NCBI RefSeq assembly: GCF_000621165.1
Contig: NZ_JHZA01000011.1
Location: forward strand, 124,001-188,000
DNA: 64,000 bases
Direction: 5' to 3'
Source of the DNA: Enterovibrio calviensis DSM 14347
Lineage (GTDB): Bacteria > Pseudomonadota > Gammaproteobacteria > Enterobacterales > Vibrionaceae
Numbering within the stretch: position 1 is the stretch's first letter; each line of letters starts with the position of its first letter. The notes under the pieces were generated by a model. It searched no databases, was not told the DNA's origin, and saw only the letters and a list, made by a program, of their open reading frames with translations. Shown here piece after piece: positions 10,624 through 19,907 of this stretch. A program made the position numbers and the translations under genes.

Positions 10624-11997
10624 ATGGGCGATGCCGAACGGAAATTCTTTGTGCTGGATACCAACATCCTGCTTCATGAACCTTTCGCCATCTATTCATT
10701 TCAAGAACACGATGTTGTCATTCCTATGACCGTCCTCGAAGAACTTGACCGAATCAAAGACAGCAAGCGAGATGTTTCTCGTGATGCGCGGGTAGCGATT
10801 CGGGCCCTCGAAGATATATTCAAAGATGCCACGCCAGATCAGATCTCAGAAGGGATCGTGGTAGGCAAAGAAGGAGCGACCGGCACGGTTTCGATCCTTG
10901 TTGATTTTGAAATTAAAGAAACGGTACAAGCCTTCGCGGATAAAGCAGGTGATAACCGTATCCTTAACGCCGTTTTATTCCTTCAAGCAAAACGTACACC
11001 TCGTAAGGTAGTCCTAGTCACCAAAGACATTAACATGCGACTTCGCGCCAAAGGGGCGGGCGTTTTGTATGTCGAAGACTATCGCACCGATCAACTGATC
11101 GATGACGTCAGCTTGCTCACCAAAGGTTTTCAAGTCTTTGAGGGTAGCTTCTGGGACAGAGTCGGACAATGTGAAACGCGAAACAGTGGAAGAACAACAC
11201 TGCACACGGTTCCACGTGAAATGGTCGACAATACTTATATCAACCAATACCTCCTTGATGAAGGCAAGGATTTTGCGGGACGCGTGGTGGGGCTCACCGA
11301 CGGTGAACTTCAGTTAAAAGACATAAGCCGCGAGCGCTTAATGCATCGAGAAGCATGGGGCGTTCGTCCGAAAAATATTTATCAGGGAATGGCGGTCGAT
11401 GCCTTGCTTGATCCCAGTGTTGATTTAGTCATTCTCACCGGGCCTGCAGGGTGTGGTAAAACCATACTTGCCATGGCGGCAGCGCTTGAGCAGGTGGTGG
11501 AAAAGGGCATGTATGACAAGATCATTGTCACGCGAAACACCCCTGAAATTGCAGAATCTATCGGCTTCTTGCCGGGCACCGAAGAAGAGAAAATGCTTCC
11601 TTGGCTTGGTGCGGTGACCGATACGCTAGAAGCACTGCACAAGAATGATGAGTGCACGGATGGCTCCATGCGATACATCATGGACAAAGCCAATATTCAG
11701 TTTAAATCCATTAACTTCATGCGTGGGCGCTCGATTCAGAATGCGTTTGTCATTCTGGATGAGTGTCAAAACCTCACGGCATCACAGCTTAAAACCATTA
11801 TTACCCGCTGTGGTGAAGGCACGAAAATCGTCTGCTCCGGTAACCTTGCGCAGATCGATAGTCCTTACTTAACACCCGTGACCTCCGGGTTGACGTACAT
11901 TGTTGAACGCTTCAAGAACTTTGAAGGTAGTGCGTGCGTTTACCTCAATGGCGTGGTGCGAAGCCGTTTGGCTGAGTTTGCTGAAGAAAATTTGTAA
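10624..11997 (+). CDS. PIN-PhoH fusion ATPase (PhoH2-type)
   Basis: A 457-aa protein with an N-terminal PIN ribonuclease domain (about 5-130; acidic residues in VLDTNILLHE, VLEELDRIKD and KAGDNRILN) and a C-terminal PhoH P-loop ATPase (GPAGCGKT at 273-280, ILDECQN Walker B). This architecture is known as PhoH2 and is associated with RNA unwinding and cleavage. The ATG at 10624 is preferred because AAGGAGG sits 5 bp upstream; an earlier in-frame GTG would overlap that ribosome site. It is a single gene ending at a strong terminator. Confidence 0.9.
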   Translation: MGDAERKFFVLDTNILLHEPFAIYSFQEHDVVIPMTVLEELDRIKDSKRDVSRDARVAIRALEDIFKDATPDQISEGIVVGKEGATGTVSILVDFEIKETVQAFADKAGDNRILNAVLFLQAKRTPRKVVLVTKDINMRLRAKGAGVLYVEDYRTDQLIDDVSLLTKGFQVFEGSFWDRVGQCETRNSGRTTLHTVPREMVDNTYINQYLLDEGKDFAGRVVGLTDGELQLKDISRERLMHREAWGVRPKNIYQGMAVDALLDPSVDLVILTGPAGCGKTILAMAAALEQVVEKGMYDKIIVTRNTPEIAESIGFLPGTEEEKMLPWLGAVTDTLEALHKNDECTDGSMRYIMDKANIQFKSINFMRGRSIQNAFVILDECQNLTASQLKTIITRCGEGTKIVCSGNLAQIDSPYLTPVTSGLTYIVERFKNFEGSACVYLNGVVRSRLAEFAEENL

Positions 11998-12013
11998 AAA
12001 TAGGAAATAACAA

Positions 12014-12043
12014 AAAGGCTGCCAAAAGGCAGCCTTTGTTTTT
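12014..12043 (+). terminator. Terminator after PIN-PhoH gene
   Basis: A 10-bp perfect stem (AAAGGCTGCC/GGCAGCCTTT) with an AAAA loop is followed by GTTTTT. It is positioned 17 bp after the stop codon. Confidence 0.9.
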
Positions 12044-12117
12044 ATCCAATCTAGTTGCTGGCAAATGCCACCGTCGGCGGTTAGGCAAGGCTTGGTCAAC
12101 ATGAAGCACTTGAGGCA

Positions 12118-13566
12118 TTATGCCCAGTGGCGCTCCATACTTACTGGCTCATGATCGTTGGCACTGGCTGTGCCATATTGGGGCTTACTGGCTCGCATGC
12201 GGCTAGAGGCTATACGCACCAAGGCTTCCCCCTGCTCCCCATCATAGGGATAACAACCAATACCCGCCGTAAACTTCACAGGAACAACTTGTTGGTCAAT
12301 GTAGAGCGCGCTCAACTGAAGGGCTTTTTGAAGCTGATTAATTTTGCGTACCGCCTGACTGCTATCACTCAAATCAAACAAAATCGCAAATTCACCGCCG
12401 CCAAGGCGTGCAAACATGGTTTGGCTGGAAAGCTGTAAGCGCAATTGAGTCGCAAGATGCTTTAGCGCCATGTCGCCGATGTCTTGGCCATGGTTTTCAT
12501 TAATGTGCTTAAGACCGTTGATGTCCAATACCGCCACAACAAACGGTGATGGCGAAAAACGCTTGTCGGCAAGTTGGGTGAAGAACTGATGTCGTGACTT
12601 AGCACCAGTCAGCACGTCATTTTGCACGGCAGATTCAAGGCGGTTATTGGTATCTTTAAGCGCTTCGACGGCACTTTTTAGTTCTTCGGTACGGTATTTT
12701 AAAAGGCGATGGTAGAGTGCCAGTCCGCTAATCAGAAGCAGCAAAGACGAAAAGAGGATCACGTAATGGGCGGTTTTATTTAGCCACGGCAGAACGGAAT
12801 TTAACTTACTGGCTGGAATCCATTTGTCATAGATAGCCATGACATCATCATATTTGATTTTGTCCAATCCACGTTCAATCGCCGTGATTGAATCCTTTTC
12901 TTTTTTGTTGATAGCAAAGTGTAAAGGAAAGGAATAGAGCTTTCTTCTTTGCGTAAATAAGCCAGCATTTCCTGAATGGCGCATGTCATAGAGCGCTGTA
13001 CTGAGGTCGTCGATAAATACGTCAACTTCTCCGCGATAAGCCGCTTCATTTAGCGACCCAAACGTAGGGAAGAGTTTAATATGACTTTCAGGAATCCGTG
13101 ACGCGAGAAAGGCATGTTTAGTACTGTCTTTGACGGTACCTACAATGACGGAATCAAGAGTATTGAAATCATCCAAAGGCAGGTCTTTTTGCGCAAACAA
13201 ACTGACATTATAGCGATTGAGAGGAAGCTCACGAGAGAAGGCAAGAACGTCTGCACGCTCTCCGGTATAGCCTAACCCTCCATGTATCACGCCTGGCGTA
13301 TTGGCGACATACTGGAGTGATTCGCTCCACGGTAAAAGGTTGAAGTGCACATCGACATTGTTCGCTTTGGCGTACAGACGCCAGTAGTCAACCATGATGC
13401 CATCAGGTTGCCCGTCGCGATTAATGAATGAGAAAGGCTGCCATGTTGAAGCCCCGGTCACGATCAAGGGTTTTTTGTCGGCATACGAAGCGGGCGATAC
13501 CAAAAACATAAGCAACGTCAGCGAGATAGCTGCCAACTGGCGAATGCAGGATAGTAATGAATGCAA
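12118..13566 (-). CDS. Periplasmic solute-sensing GGDEF-family protein with degenerate active site
   Basis: A 482-aa membrane sensor. A signal peptide (residues 1 to about 29) leads into a bacterial extracellular solute-binding (SBP_bac_3) domain at about 33-260 (ASTWQPFSFINRDGQPDGI). A transmembrane helix follows near 270-290, then a GGDEF-family domain. The signature reads GGGEF instead of GGDEF/GGEEF, and the usual DxxFKxxND metal/substrate motif reads DINGLKHINE. Both changes argue against cyclase activity. It may instead bind c-di-GMP or act through protein contacts. The paralogue at 40054-41502 has an intact GGEEF. It lies downstream of another GGDEF gene, but a terminator separates them. 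Confidence 0.85.
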   Translation of the reverse strand: MHSLLSCIRQLAAISLTLLMFLVSPASYADKKPLIVTGASTWQPFSFINRDGQPDGIMVDYWRLYAKANNVDVHFNLLPWSESLQYVANTPGVIHGGLGYTGERADVLAFSRELPLNRYNVSLFAQKDLPLDDFNTLDSVIVGTVKDSTKHAFLASRIPESHIKLFPTFGSLNEAAYRGEVDVFIDDLSTALYDMRHSGNAGLFTQRRKLYSFPLHFAINKKEKDSITAIERGLDKIKYDDVMAIYDKWIPASKLNSVLPWLNKTAHYVILFSSLLLLISGLALYHRLLKYRTEELKSAVEALKDTNNRLESAVQNDVLTGAKSRHQFFTQLADKRFSPSPFVVAVLDINGLKHINENHGQDIGDMALKHLATQLRLQLSSQTMFARLGGGEFAILFDLSDSSQAVRKINQLQKALQLSALYIDQQVVPVKFTAGIGCYPYDGEQGEALVRIASSRMRASKPQYGTASANDHEPVSMERHWA

Positions 13567-13693
13567 GAGTATCGACCTGTCTAGATTTTCTGGCGTCGAT
13601 TATACGCAACCCTTATCAGTTAGGGAATGTATTCGTGATGTTTTTGTCAATGGAATGGTTAGTGTGAAATTGCAACTAAGATCTCAAAAAACA

Positions 13694-13716
13694 AAAGCCG
13701 CACGGAAGGCGGCTTT
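13694..13716 (-). terminator. Terminator of the 13744-14742 GGDEF gene
   Basis: An 8-bp stem (AAAGCCGC/GCGGCTTT) is followed on the minus strand by TGTTTTTTG, 28 bp past the stop codon. Confidence 0.85.
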
Positions 13717-13743
13717 CATTGCATAGCGACAACTCATTCGGTG

Positions 13744-14742
13744 TTAAAACAGCTCGACATCGTCTTCAGGCACTAAGGCTTGGAGTTCGCCGCTGGCAAT
13801 GAGTTCCTCATAAAACGCGACTTGATTTCGACCATTTTGCTTGGCTTTGTAAAGCGCTTGGTCAGCGAAGCCAAGGACTGTGATCGCATTGAGCTCTTGA
13901 TCGCTGATGGCGGCGGCTCCCATTGAAATGGACACATCCTTCGCTTGTCCATAGTCACGTTCGTTCACCGTTTGGATGAAACCACGAACCGTTGCTTCCA
14001 TCTCCTCACGAGATTGAGGGTGCATGATGACGACAAATTCATCACCGCCGTAACGGAACAAGAGATCATCATCATTAAACGTCTTCTTCATCATGGCTGT
14101 GATGAGTAGGATAACTTCATCGCCAAACACATGCCCTAACGCATCATTAATGAGTTTGAAATGGTCGATATCGAAAATACACACCCAATGATGGTGAGAA
14201 GGGTCGTCGGTAATACTGCTACCCTGAATAAGAAAACGATCCAAGAGTAAATCAATTTTGGTCGTGAGCACTTTACGATTGTAGAGGCCAGTTAAACCGT
14301 CTCGTTCGCTGGCTGAGATGATTTTTTGATAGTTCTCATAAATCTTCGCCAGCCCTTCTATCAACTGGACTTCATCGCCTTTCAGCTGGTCGCACTTGCA
14401 GAAAACCACGGCGGTAATGTCTTCACCTTCACCGTAAATTGGCACCGCGAGTAACGACTGATTTTCGGTGGAACTGAATTGAACAATGTTTTCACCGGAA
14501 GACACGCAGTTCAGCAAAATACGCTCAATCGCATCTTTTTCTTCTTCATAGAGGAAGATATCTGAACACGCGACCACCATAAATTCGGGGTTGGTTTCAG
14601 GGTTATAATCCAACACCAAAACCTGATTTGCCGGCGTCAATTGCAAAATTGTCGTAATGAGGCTTTCAGAAATGGTATCGGACTCTGTCTGAGCTGTAAT
14701 ATCAACCACCGAGTCCAGCACATCAATACTGGTAACAGTCAC
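13744..14742 (-). CDS. GAF-like/GGDEF diguanylate cyclase
   Basis: A soluble protein of about 332 aa. The N-terminal half looks like a GAF-type sensor (VLVLDYNPETNPE to AVVFCKCDQL, about residues 30-125). The C-terminal GGDEF domain has a canonical RYGGDEFVVIM and an intact DIDHFKLINDALGH motif, so it should make c-di-GMP. The proposed GTG start at 14742 has AGAGAG 8 bp upstream. A longer reading from a TTG at 14808 adds 22 residues of unlikely sequence. No HAMP or membrane segment is seen. The signal it senses is unknown. Confidence 0.82.
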   Translation of the reverse strand: MTVTSIDVLDSVVDITAQTESDTISESLITTILQLTPANQVLVLDYNPETNPEFMVVACSDIFLYEEEKDAIERILLNCVSSGENIVQFSSTENQSLLAVPIYGEGEDITAVVFCKCDQLKGDEVQLIEGLAKIYENYQKIISASERDGLTGLYNRKVLTTKIDLLLDRFLIQGSSITDDPSHHHWVCIFDIDHFKLINDALGHVFGDEVILLITAMMKKTFNDDDLLFRYGGDEFVVIMHPQSREEMEATVRGFIQTVNERDYGQAKDVSISMGAAAISDQELNAITVLGFADQALYKAKQNGRNQVAFYEELIASGELQALVPEDDVELF

Positions 14743-14835
14743 AATCGCATCTCTCTTATGATTTGGGTGTCTTAAAAACAAGTATAGATGCGGTTTGTTG
14801 ATGCGCAATGTTTGACCGATTTGTGAGTGGTAATG

Positions 14836-15525
14836 CTATGAAATGAAGCGCTTTACGGTGTCATTAGGGGTATTAAGTTCCGATGCGCAGGTGTGATAAA
14901 CCACTTTCCCAGCCTCAACAAATAACACCTTATCAGCGATAGCCAGCGCATCTTCAGGGTGATGGGTCACCATCAAAATGGTGGTGTTGAATTGCCGTGC
15001 TAACTGCTTAACATGCTGAAGCATTTCTTTGCGTAGTGCAGGGTCTAACGCAGAAAATGGCTCATCAAGCAGTAAAAGCGGACGATTTCTCACTAAACAA
15101 CGAGCCAATGCGACCCGCTGTTTTTGTCCTCCTGACAGTTGTCCAGGGTGTCGATCAAGATAGCTTTCAAGTCCGACTTGTTGGGCAGCATGAGCGACCG
15201 ACGCTTTGTTTTCGACAGTCAGTGCAAGGCTTGGGCTGATCCCCAGAGCAATATTGTCAAAAGCGCTCAAGTGACCAAACAAATTGTGTTCTTGAAACAG
15301 AATGGAAAGTGGGCGTTCATGTGCTGGCAAATGAGTGAACTCGCGTTCTCCAAATGAAACGCTTCCCCCACTTGGTGGCAGTAAACCGCAGAGTAGAGAC
15401 AATAGCGTACTCTTTCCTGCACCGCTTGGGCCGAGTATCGCCGTAATTGATCCCGGTTCAGACTGAAACGAGAAAGAGAGGGTTTCAGCCTGATAGTGAT
15501 GAGACAATTCACTGACGTGCAGCAT
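14836..15525 (-). CDS. thiQ: Thiamine ABC transporter ATP-binding protein ThiQ
   Basis: ThiQ is the ATPase of the thiamine/TPP importer. The 229-aa protein has Walker A GPSGAGKST (32-40), signature LSGGQKQRVALARC and Walker B LLLLDEPFSALDP. Its start overlaps the end of thiP by 17 bp, which fits the single riboswitch-controlled operon thiB-thiP-thiQ. The length is close to E. coli ThiQ. Confidence 0.94.
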   Translation of the reverse strand: MLHVSELSHHYQAETLSFSFQSEPGSITAILGPSGAGKSTLLSLLCGLLPPSGGSVSFGEREFTHLPAHERPLSILFQEHNLFGHLSAFDNIALGISPSLALTVENKASVAHAAQQVGLESYLDRHPGQLSGGQKQRVALARCLVRNRPLLLLDEPFSALDPALRKEMLQHVKQLARQFNTTILMVTHHPEDALAIADKVLFVEAGKVVYHTCASELNTPNDTVKRFIS

Positions 15526-17110
15526 GAGATTTCCTATTGATCAATGTTTCGATAAGGGCATAGCTGCCAAGGCTTAAGACAAACAGCACAAGTGACGCGG
15601 CGGCTGCAGCATCCATTTGGTAGCTTCCCATTAAGTGAAATAAATACAACGGCAGGGTTTGAAAATCTTGGCTTCCGACCAATGCAATCGCTCCCAAATC
15701 CCCGGTTGAAAGCACAAAACTCACCGCCAAGGCTCTGGCAATCGGTGCCCTCAGGGCCCGCCATTCGATAAGCCTCAGACGATTAAGCCCCTTAATGCCA
15801 AGGCTGTTGCAAAGGCCTTGGTATTGTTGCGCTAGCTGATACGCGGGTTGACTAAGTACCTTCACCACATAGGGCAAAGCCATCAAGGTGTTCACCGCTA
15901 AAATGAGCCAATAAGGTGAACTGAATACGTCGATGTGTTCGCGCAGCATCAAAAAGAGTCCCGTCCCCAATACCACGCTGGGAACAACTAAGATCAATGA
16001 AGCCGTCATCTCAATGCCATCTGCGCGCTTTTCGTGCCCTGAAATACGCCAAAATCGGCTGGTCAGAATGATGGATGCGCCGAGCAAAAAGGCACAAACA
16101 GCGCTGCCAAACGCCAATGATATAGAATTTGCCGTCGCCTTCCATAACGCCGCTTGCGTTAATACGGTTAACGCGCTGGCATTGATACCACTGAGTAACA
16201 CCATTGCCAGAGGCGGCAAAACTAATAACGCCGCAAACCCAATCCATACAGCATCCCACACTTGCTCGGCTCGAGTATCCGTGCGCTTGGCTAACAAGAT
16301 GTGACTGTCCTTGCCTTGCAGTGAAACGGGCTGGGTCATGCGCTGCACCACTAAGTGAAAAAGGCCACATAGCAGCAGTTGCCAGAGGGCAAGTAAGGCA
16401 CCGGTTTGAAGGTCGAAATCGAAGCGAATCGCTTGATAAATGGCGAGTTCGATGGTCGTGGCGCTTGGGCCGCCGCCGAGCGCCATCACCGTTGCGAAAC
16501 TGGTGAAACACAGCATGAACACCAAGCCAATTGCATGTGGCAATTGCTGACGTAGATAGGGCCATTCGAGTAATCGGAATTGATGCCAACCACGCATCCC
16601 TAATTGCTGAGCGAGACGGCGTTGATCAGCAGGGATCTGATCTAACGCTTGCACCAAGAGTTGAGTCGAAAAGGGTAAGTTGAAAAATACGTGCGCGAGC
16701 AAAATACCCGATAAGCCATAAATACTGACATCCCACTCTAAGCCCAATAGCTGCATAGCATCAGCAAGTACGCCGCTTTTGCCATAAATGGCTAAAAGCC
16801 CAAATACCCCAACCAAAACGGGAAGAACAAGGGTCATGGAGAACAGCTTGAGTAGCAGCGCTTTGCCTTTGAACTGTCTGCGCGATAGGGCATGGGCGAC
16901 AGGAATGGCGAGACCGACGGAAAGCAGTGTAGATAAAAACGCCTGCTTGAAACTGAAAACCGTAACGTGTTGAAGATAAGGGTCACGCCACAACGAAGCG
17001 ACATCTAACGATGGCGCTTGGGATAGCAGAGAAAATAAAGCGGCGCTGATCAGCACCGCTATTAACGAGGCCGAAATCACTCCCGGCCAGGTTCTTGAAG
17101 GGTTTAGCAC
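15509..17110 (-). CDS. thiP: Thiamine ABC transporter permease ThiP
   Basis: A 533-aa inner-membrane permease made of two fused halves, each with about six transmembrane helices and a cytoplasmic EAA-type loop (for example LAQQLGMRGWHQFRLLEWP and LCNSLGIKGLNRLRLIEWR). It forms the channel of the thiamine/TPP importer with ThiQ. It begins 4 bp after thiB and overlaps thiQ. Confidence 0.94.
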   Translation of the reverse strand: MLNPSRTWPGVISASLIAVLISAALFSLLSQAPSLDVASLWRDPYLQHVTVFSFKQAFLSTLLSVGLAIPVAHALSRRQFKGKALLLKLFSMTLVLPVLVGVFGLLAIYGKSGVLADAMQLLGLEWDVSIYGLSGILLAHVFFNLPFSTQLLVQALDQIPADQRRLAQQLGMRGWHQFRLLEWPYLRQQLPHAIGLVFMLCFTSFATVMALGGGPSATTIELAIYQAIRFDFDLQTGALLALWQLLLCGLFHLVVQRMTQPVSLQGKDSHILLAKRTDTRAEQVWDAVWIGFAALLVLPPLAMVLLSGINASALTVLTQAALWKATANSISLAFGSAVCAFLLGASIILTSRFWRISGHEKRADGIEMTASLILVVPSVVLGTGLFLMLREHIDVFSSPYWLILAVNTLMALPYVVKVLSQPAYQLAQQYQGLCNSLGIKGLNRLRLIEWRALRAPIARALAVSFVLSTGDLGAIALVGSQDFQTLPLYLFHLMGSYQMDAAAAASLVLFVLSLGSYALIETLINRKSHAARQ

Positions 17111-17114
17111 AATG

Positions 17115-18110
17115 TTACTTCACCAGTGCCGATTGCCATTCTCGGATCCAGTTGCGGCGATTATCCGCGACTTTTTCCGGAGTGAATTGCAAACTCTTGT
17201 TAGGGACCGATAGGGTTTCAAAGCCCGTTGGTAGCGTGACACCTGTGACAGGATACATCCAGTTTCCGGTTGGAATCGTGTTTTGGAAACCGTCGCTGAG
17301 AATGAACTGCATGAACTCATCAGCGAGCGCTTGATTGTCCGAGCCTTTCACTTTTGCTGCCACTTCGACTTGCATGTAGTGGCCTTCAGCGAAGTTAGCG
17401 CTAGTAAAGTTCGCATTCTCTTCGGCAATTAAATGGTAAGCAGGAGATGTGGTGTATGACAGCACCATGTCCGATTCACCACTTAAGAACATGTTGTAGG
17501 CTTCAGACCAGCCTTTGGTGACGGTGACAGTTTTGTCTGCCAGTTTCTGCCACGCCTCTGCAACATCATCACCGTAGACGGACTTCATCCACAGCATCAA
17601 GCCTTGGCCTGGGGTAGACGTTCGCGGGTCTTGGTAGATAACAGAAATGTCGTCGCGTGTTTCGACCAGCTCTTTCAAGCTTTTTGGTGGGTTTTCCAGT
17701 TTGGTTTTGTCATAAACGAAAGCAAAGTAGCCGTAGTCATAAGGAACAAACGTGGTGTTATTCCAACCATCCGGCAGCGTGACGTTTTTTACGTCCACAG
17801 TGTGTGGTGCCAGCAAGCCTGTTTTTTCCGCTTCCGTCATCAAGTTAGTGTCGAGGCCAAGTAGGACGTCAGCTTTGCTGTTATTTCCTTCAAGACGCAA
17901 GCGGTTAAGAATGGTCACGCCATCTTCCAATGCCACTAGGTTCAAGGTGCAATCACATTGAGCTTCAAACGCTTTTTTTACCGCAGGGCCAGGACCCCAA
18001 TCTGCTGCAAAAGAATCGTAGGTGTAAACCGTTAGCGTGTTTGAAGTATCGGCTAACGCAGGACTCGCCATGGCCATGGTTAACATCAGGGTGGAAAATG
18101 GGACTTTCAT
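17115..18110 (-). CDS. thiB: Periplasmic thiamine-binding protein ThiB
   Basis: ThiB (TbpA) captures thiamine and its phosphates in the periplasm. The 331-aa precursor has a signal peptide (MKVPFSTLMLTMAMASPALA) followed by a type II periplasmic-binding fold starting TLTVYTYDSFAADWGPG. A GAGG Shine-Dalgarno lies 5 bp before the ATG. It is the first gene of thiBPQ, directly behind a TPP riboswitch. Confidence 0.95.
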   Translation of the reverse strand: MKVPFSTLMLTMAMASPALADTSNTLTVYTYDSFAADWGPGPAVKKAFEAQCDCTLNLVALEDGVTILNRLRLEGNNSKADVLLGLDTNLMTEAEKTGLLAPHTVDVKNVTLPDGWNNTTFVPYDYGYFAFVYDKTKLENPPKSLKELVETRDDISVIYQDPRTSTPGQGLMLWMKSVYGDDVAEAWQKLADKTVTVTKGWSEAYNMFLSGESDMVLSYTTSPAYHLIAEENANFTSANFAEGHYMQVEVAAKVKGSDNQALADEFMQFILSDGFQNTIPTGNWMYPVTGVTLPTGFETLSVPNKSLQFTPEKVADNRRNWIREWQSALVK

Positions 18111-18171
18111 GGTTGCCTCACATCATGTTCGGCGAGGCTGAGGGTCATTGAGCGAGGTTGCACTCTGCGAC

Positions 18172-18260
18172 ATCTCATTCCTACGCCAGCATTATCTGGT
18201 TCAGGTGCATGGGTTTAGCATTCGCAATCTCAGCCAACTTCATGTCAGCTCCCCACGAGA
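18172..18260 (-). promoter_or_regulatory. TPP (THI-box) riboswitch
   Basis: On the minus strand the conserved TPP aptamer elements appear in order: GGGGAGC, GGCTGAGATTGCG, ACCCATGCACCTGAACC, then AGATAATGCTGGCGTAGGA. It lies about 60 bp upstream of thiB and should shut the transporter operon when TPP is plentiful, probably by hiding the thiB ribosome site, as no terminator is evident in the gap. Confidence 0.95.
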
Positions 18261-18303
18261 TGGTTGATATTGTAATCATCAAGGCGATGATTACCAATCA
18301 TTG

Positions 18304-19110
18304 TTATGGCTGATTGAGCGACCAGTCGTATTCGTACTTGATTTTACCTGACCAACCTTCGAGCTTTCGACCGTCTCGGTACTTGTCGATTTCGCGTAAG
18401 ATCTCTTGCTCATTGTCGCCAAAATCTGAGCCATACCAATCGTAGATGGAGGAGAGTGTGAGTGTCGAACCTTCAATGCGTGCGCCTTTTTCACTGTTCG
18501 TAAACTGCGAGGCTGCATTTTCGAGTAAGGCTTCTGTGTTTGCTGCAGTGAAAGCGTCAGTGGCTAGGTTTGGGCAACCTAAACTTGCACAGTTCACCGC
18601 ATAATGAATACGTGAATCATTCCAAATGGGACGAAGAATTCGATGCTCAATATCATTCAGGGTAAGAGCTTGTCCTGCGATATTGGTGACTTTGTCATCC
18701 CATGGACCAAAGCTAAACAAACCACCTAGTTTGGTTATGGATTTAACGGGGTATTCGTCAAGAATCAATTTTACTGTCAGTGCATTGTAGAGGTTTACCC
18801 AATAGGCAAACTGCTCGGCTTGGCGGTAGTTGCGCGGATCGAGTGATGTGAGATCCGATAAGTATTGATTCAGTAAAGCACTGTCTTGCTTCGTCACAGT
18901 GCCGTAGTCGAATAGAGTGTGTTGACCTTGTTCGGTCAAATAGGTGTCTAAGAGTCGCTGCCACTTGCTGTGATCAAAAGACGCTGAATTTTCTTCGTTG
19001 CTTCGATCCCAAATAGGCCATAACTCGCTTTTTGGCGCAGCAAAGGTCTGACTTGAAAATAAGAGCAGTGCGGCGAACAAGGTGACGTAACGTGGCAGAG
19101 CTTTGTGCAT
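18304..19110 (-). CDS. Exported DUF547 protein
   Basis: A 268-aa protein with a clear signal peptide (ALLLFSSQTFAAP) and a DUF547 domain over most of the mature part (QFAYWVNLYNALTVK, RIHYAVNCASLGCPNL). DUF547 proteins have no established enzymatic role. Related folds suggest a cysteine-dependent hydrolase, with the conserved NCASLGCP as a candidate active site, but that is inference. It lies between the leu operon terminator and the TPP riboswitch, probably as its own transcript. Confidence 0.85.
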   Translation of the reverse strand: MHKALPRYVTLFAALLLFSSQTFAAPKSELWPIWDRSNEENSASFDHSKWQRLLDTYLTEQGQHTLFDYGTVTKQDSALLNQYLSDLTSLDPRNYRQAEQFAYWVNLYNALTVKLILDEYPVKSITKLGGLFSFGPWDDKVTNIAGQALTLNDIEHRILRPIWNDSRIHYAVNCASLGCPNLATDAFTAANTEALLENAASQFTNSEKGARIEGSTLTLSSIYDWYGSDFGDNEQEILREIDKYRDGRKLEGWSGKIKYEYDWSLNQP

Positions 19111-19228
19111 GGCTAATCCCTAAAGCGATATGATGGTTTGTTATCGGATATATTCAGTATATTGCTTGAGTAAAAGACCCGAGGTTTTGTCTTTTTCTTC
19201 CCATGCGTGTACGGAGCGCATAAAAAAA

Positions 19229-19245
19229 CCGACCACCAAGGTCGG
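19229..19245 (-). terminator. Terminator of the leuABCD operon
   Basis: The stem CCGACC/GGTCGG with a 5-base loop is followed on the minus strand by seven T's. It lies about 50 bp after the leuD stop codon. Confidence 0.88.
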
Positions 19246-19295
19246 CTTTCAATTCAAGTGCTTTGTTGCTTAGTCTTTTACAACTAAGAAAACGA

Positions 19296-19898
19296 TTACG
19301 CCAAGAAAGAAGGGATCTTCGCTTCGTATTCGGCGATCTTATCGCTGTGTTGCAGCGTGAGCCCGATGCTGTCCAAGCCTTCTAGCAAGCAGTGACGACG
19401 GAACGAATCGATTTCAAATGAATACGATTTGTCCCCAGCAGTCACAGTTTGAGCTTCAAGATCGAGTGAGATCTCCGCGCCTTCGTTGTTTGCGACAAAC
19501 GCGAACAGCTCATCCACTTCCGCTTCTGTTAGCTGAACAGGCACCATCTGGTTGTTGATGGAGTTGCCGTAAAAGATGTCAGCAAAGCTTGGCGCGATCA
19601 TCACTTGGAAACCAAAGTCTGCCAATGCCCACGGTGCGTGTTCACGGGAAGAGCCACAGCCAAAGTTTTCGCGCGCAAGCAGCACACTTGCGCCTTTGTA
19701 GCGTGGTTGGTTCAGCACGAACTCAGGGTTGTCCTGTTGGCCGGCTTCATCCAGAAAACGCCAGTCGTGGAAAAGGTGCTTACCAAATCCAGTGCGGTTT
19801 ACTTTCTGCAAAAATTGCTTTGGGATAATGGCATCGGTATCCACGTTTGCTGCGTCCAGCGGTGCCACCAAACCGGTATGTTGTTTAATTCCTGACAT
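19296..19898 (-). CDS. leuD: 3-isopropylmalate dehydratase small subunit LeuD
   Basis: LeuD is the small subunit of isopropylmalate isomerase, converting 2- to 3-isopropylmalate in leucine synthesis. The 200-aa protein has the swivelling-domain motif [15 protein letters not shown] and starts [20 protein letters not shown] after Met. It is the last gene of leuABCD, 9 bp after leuC. Confidence 0.96.
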   Translation of the reverse strand: MSGIKQHTGLVAPLDAANVDTDAIIPKQFLQKVNRTGFGKHLFHDWRFLDEAGQQDNPEFVLNQPRYKGASVLLARENFGCGSSREHAPWALADFGFQVMIAPSFADIFYGNSINNQMVPVQLTEAEVDELFAFVANNEGAEISLDLEAQTVTAGDKSYSFEIDSFRRHCLLEGLDSIGLTLQHSDKIAEYEAKIPSFLA

Positions 19899-19907
19899 GG
19901 TGATTCC

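Noticed and set aside
16011-16589. 192-aa ORF within thiP in another frame
   Set aside because: Overlaps the conserved permease gene throughout and has no ribosome site.
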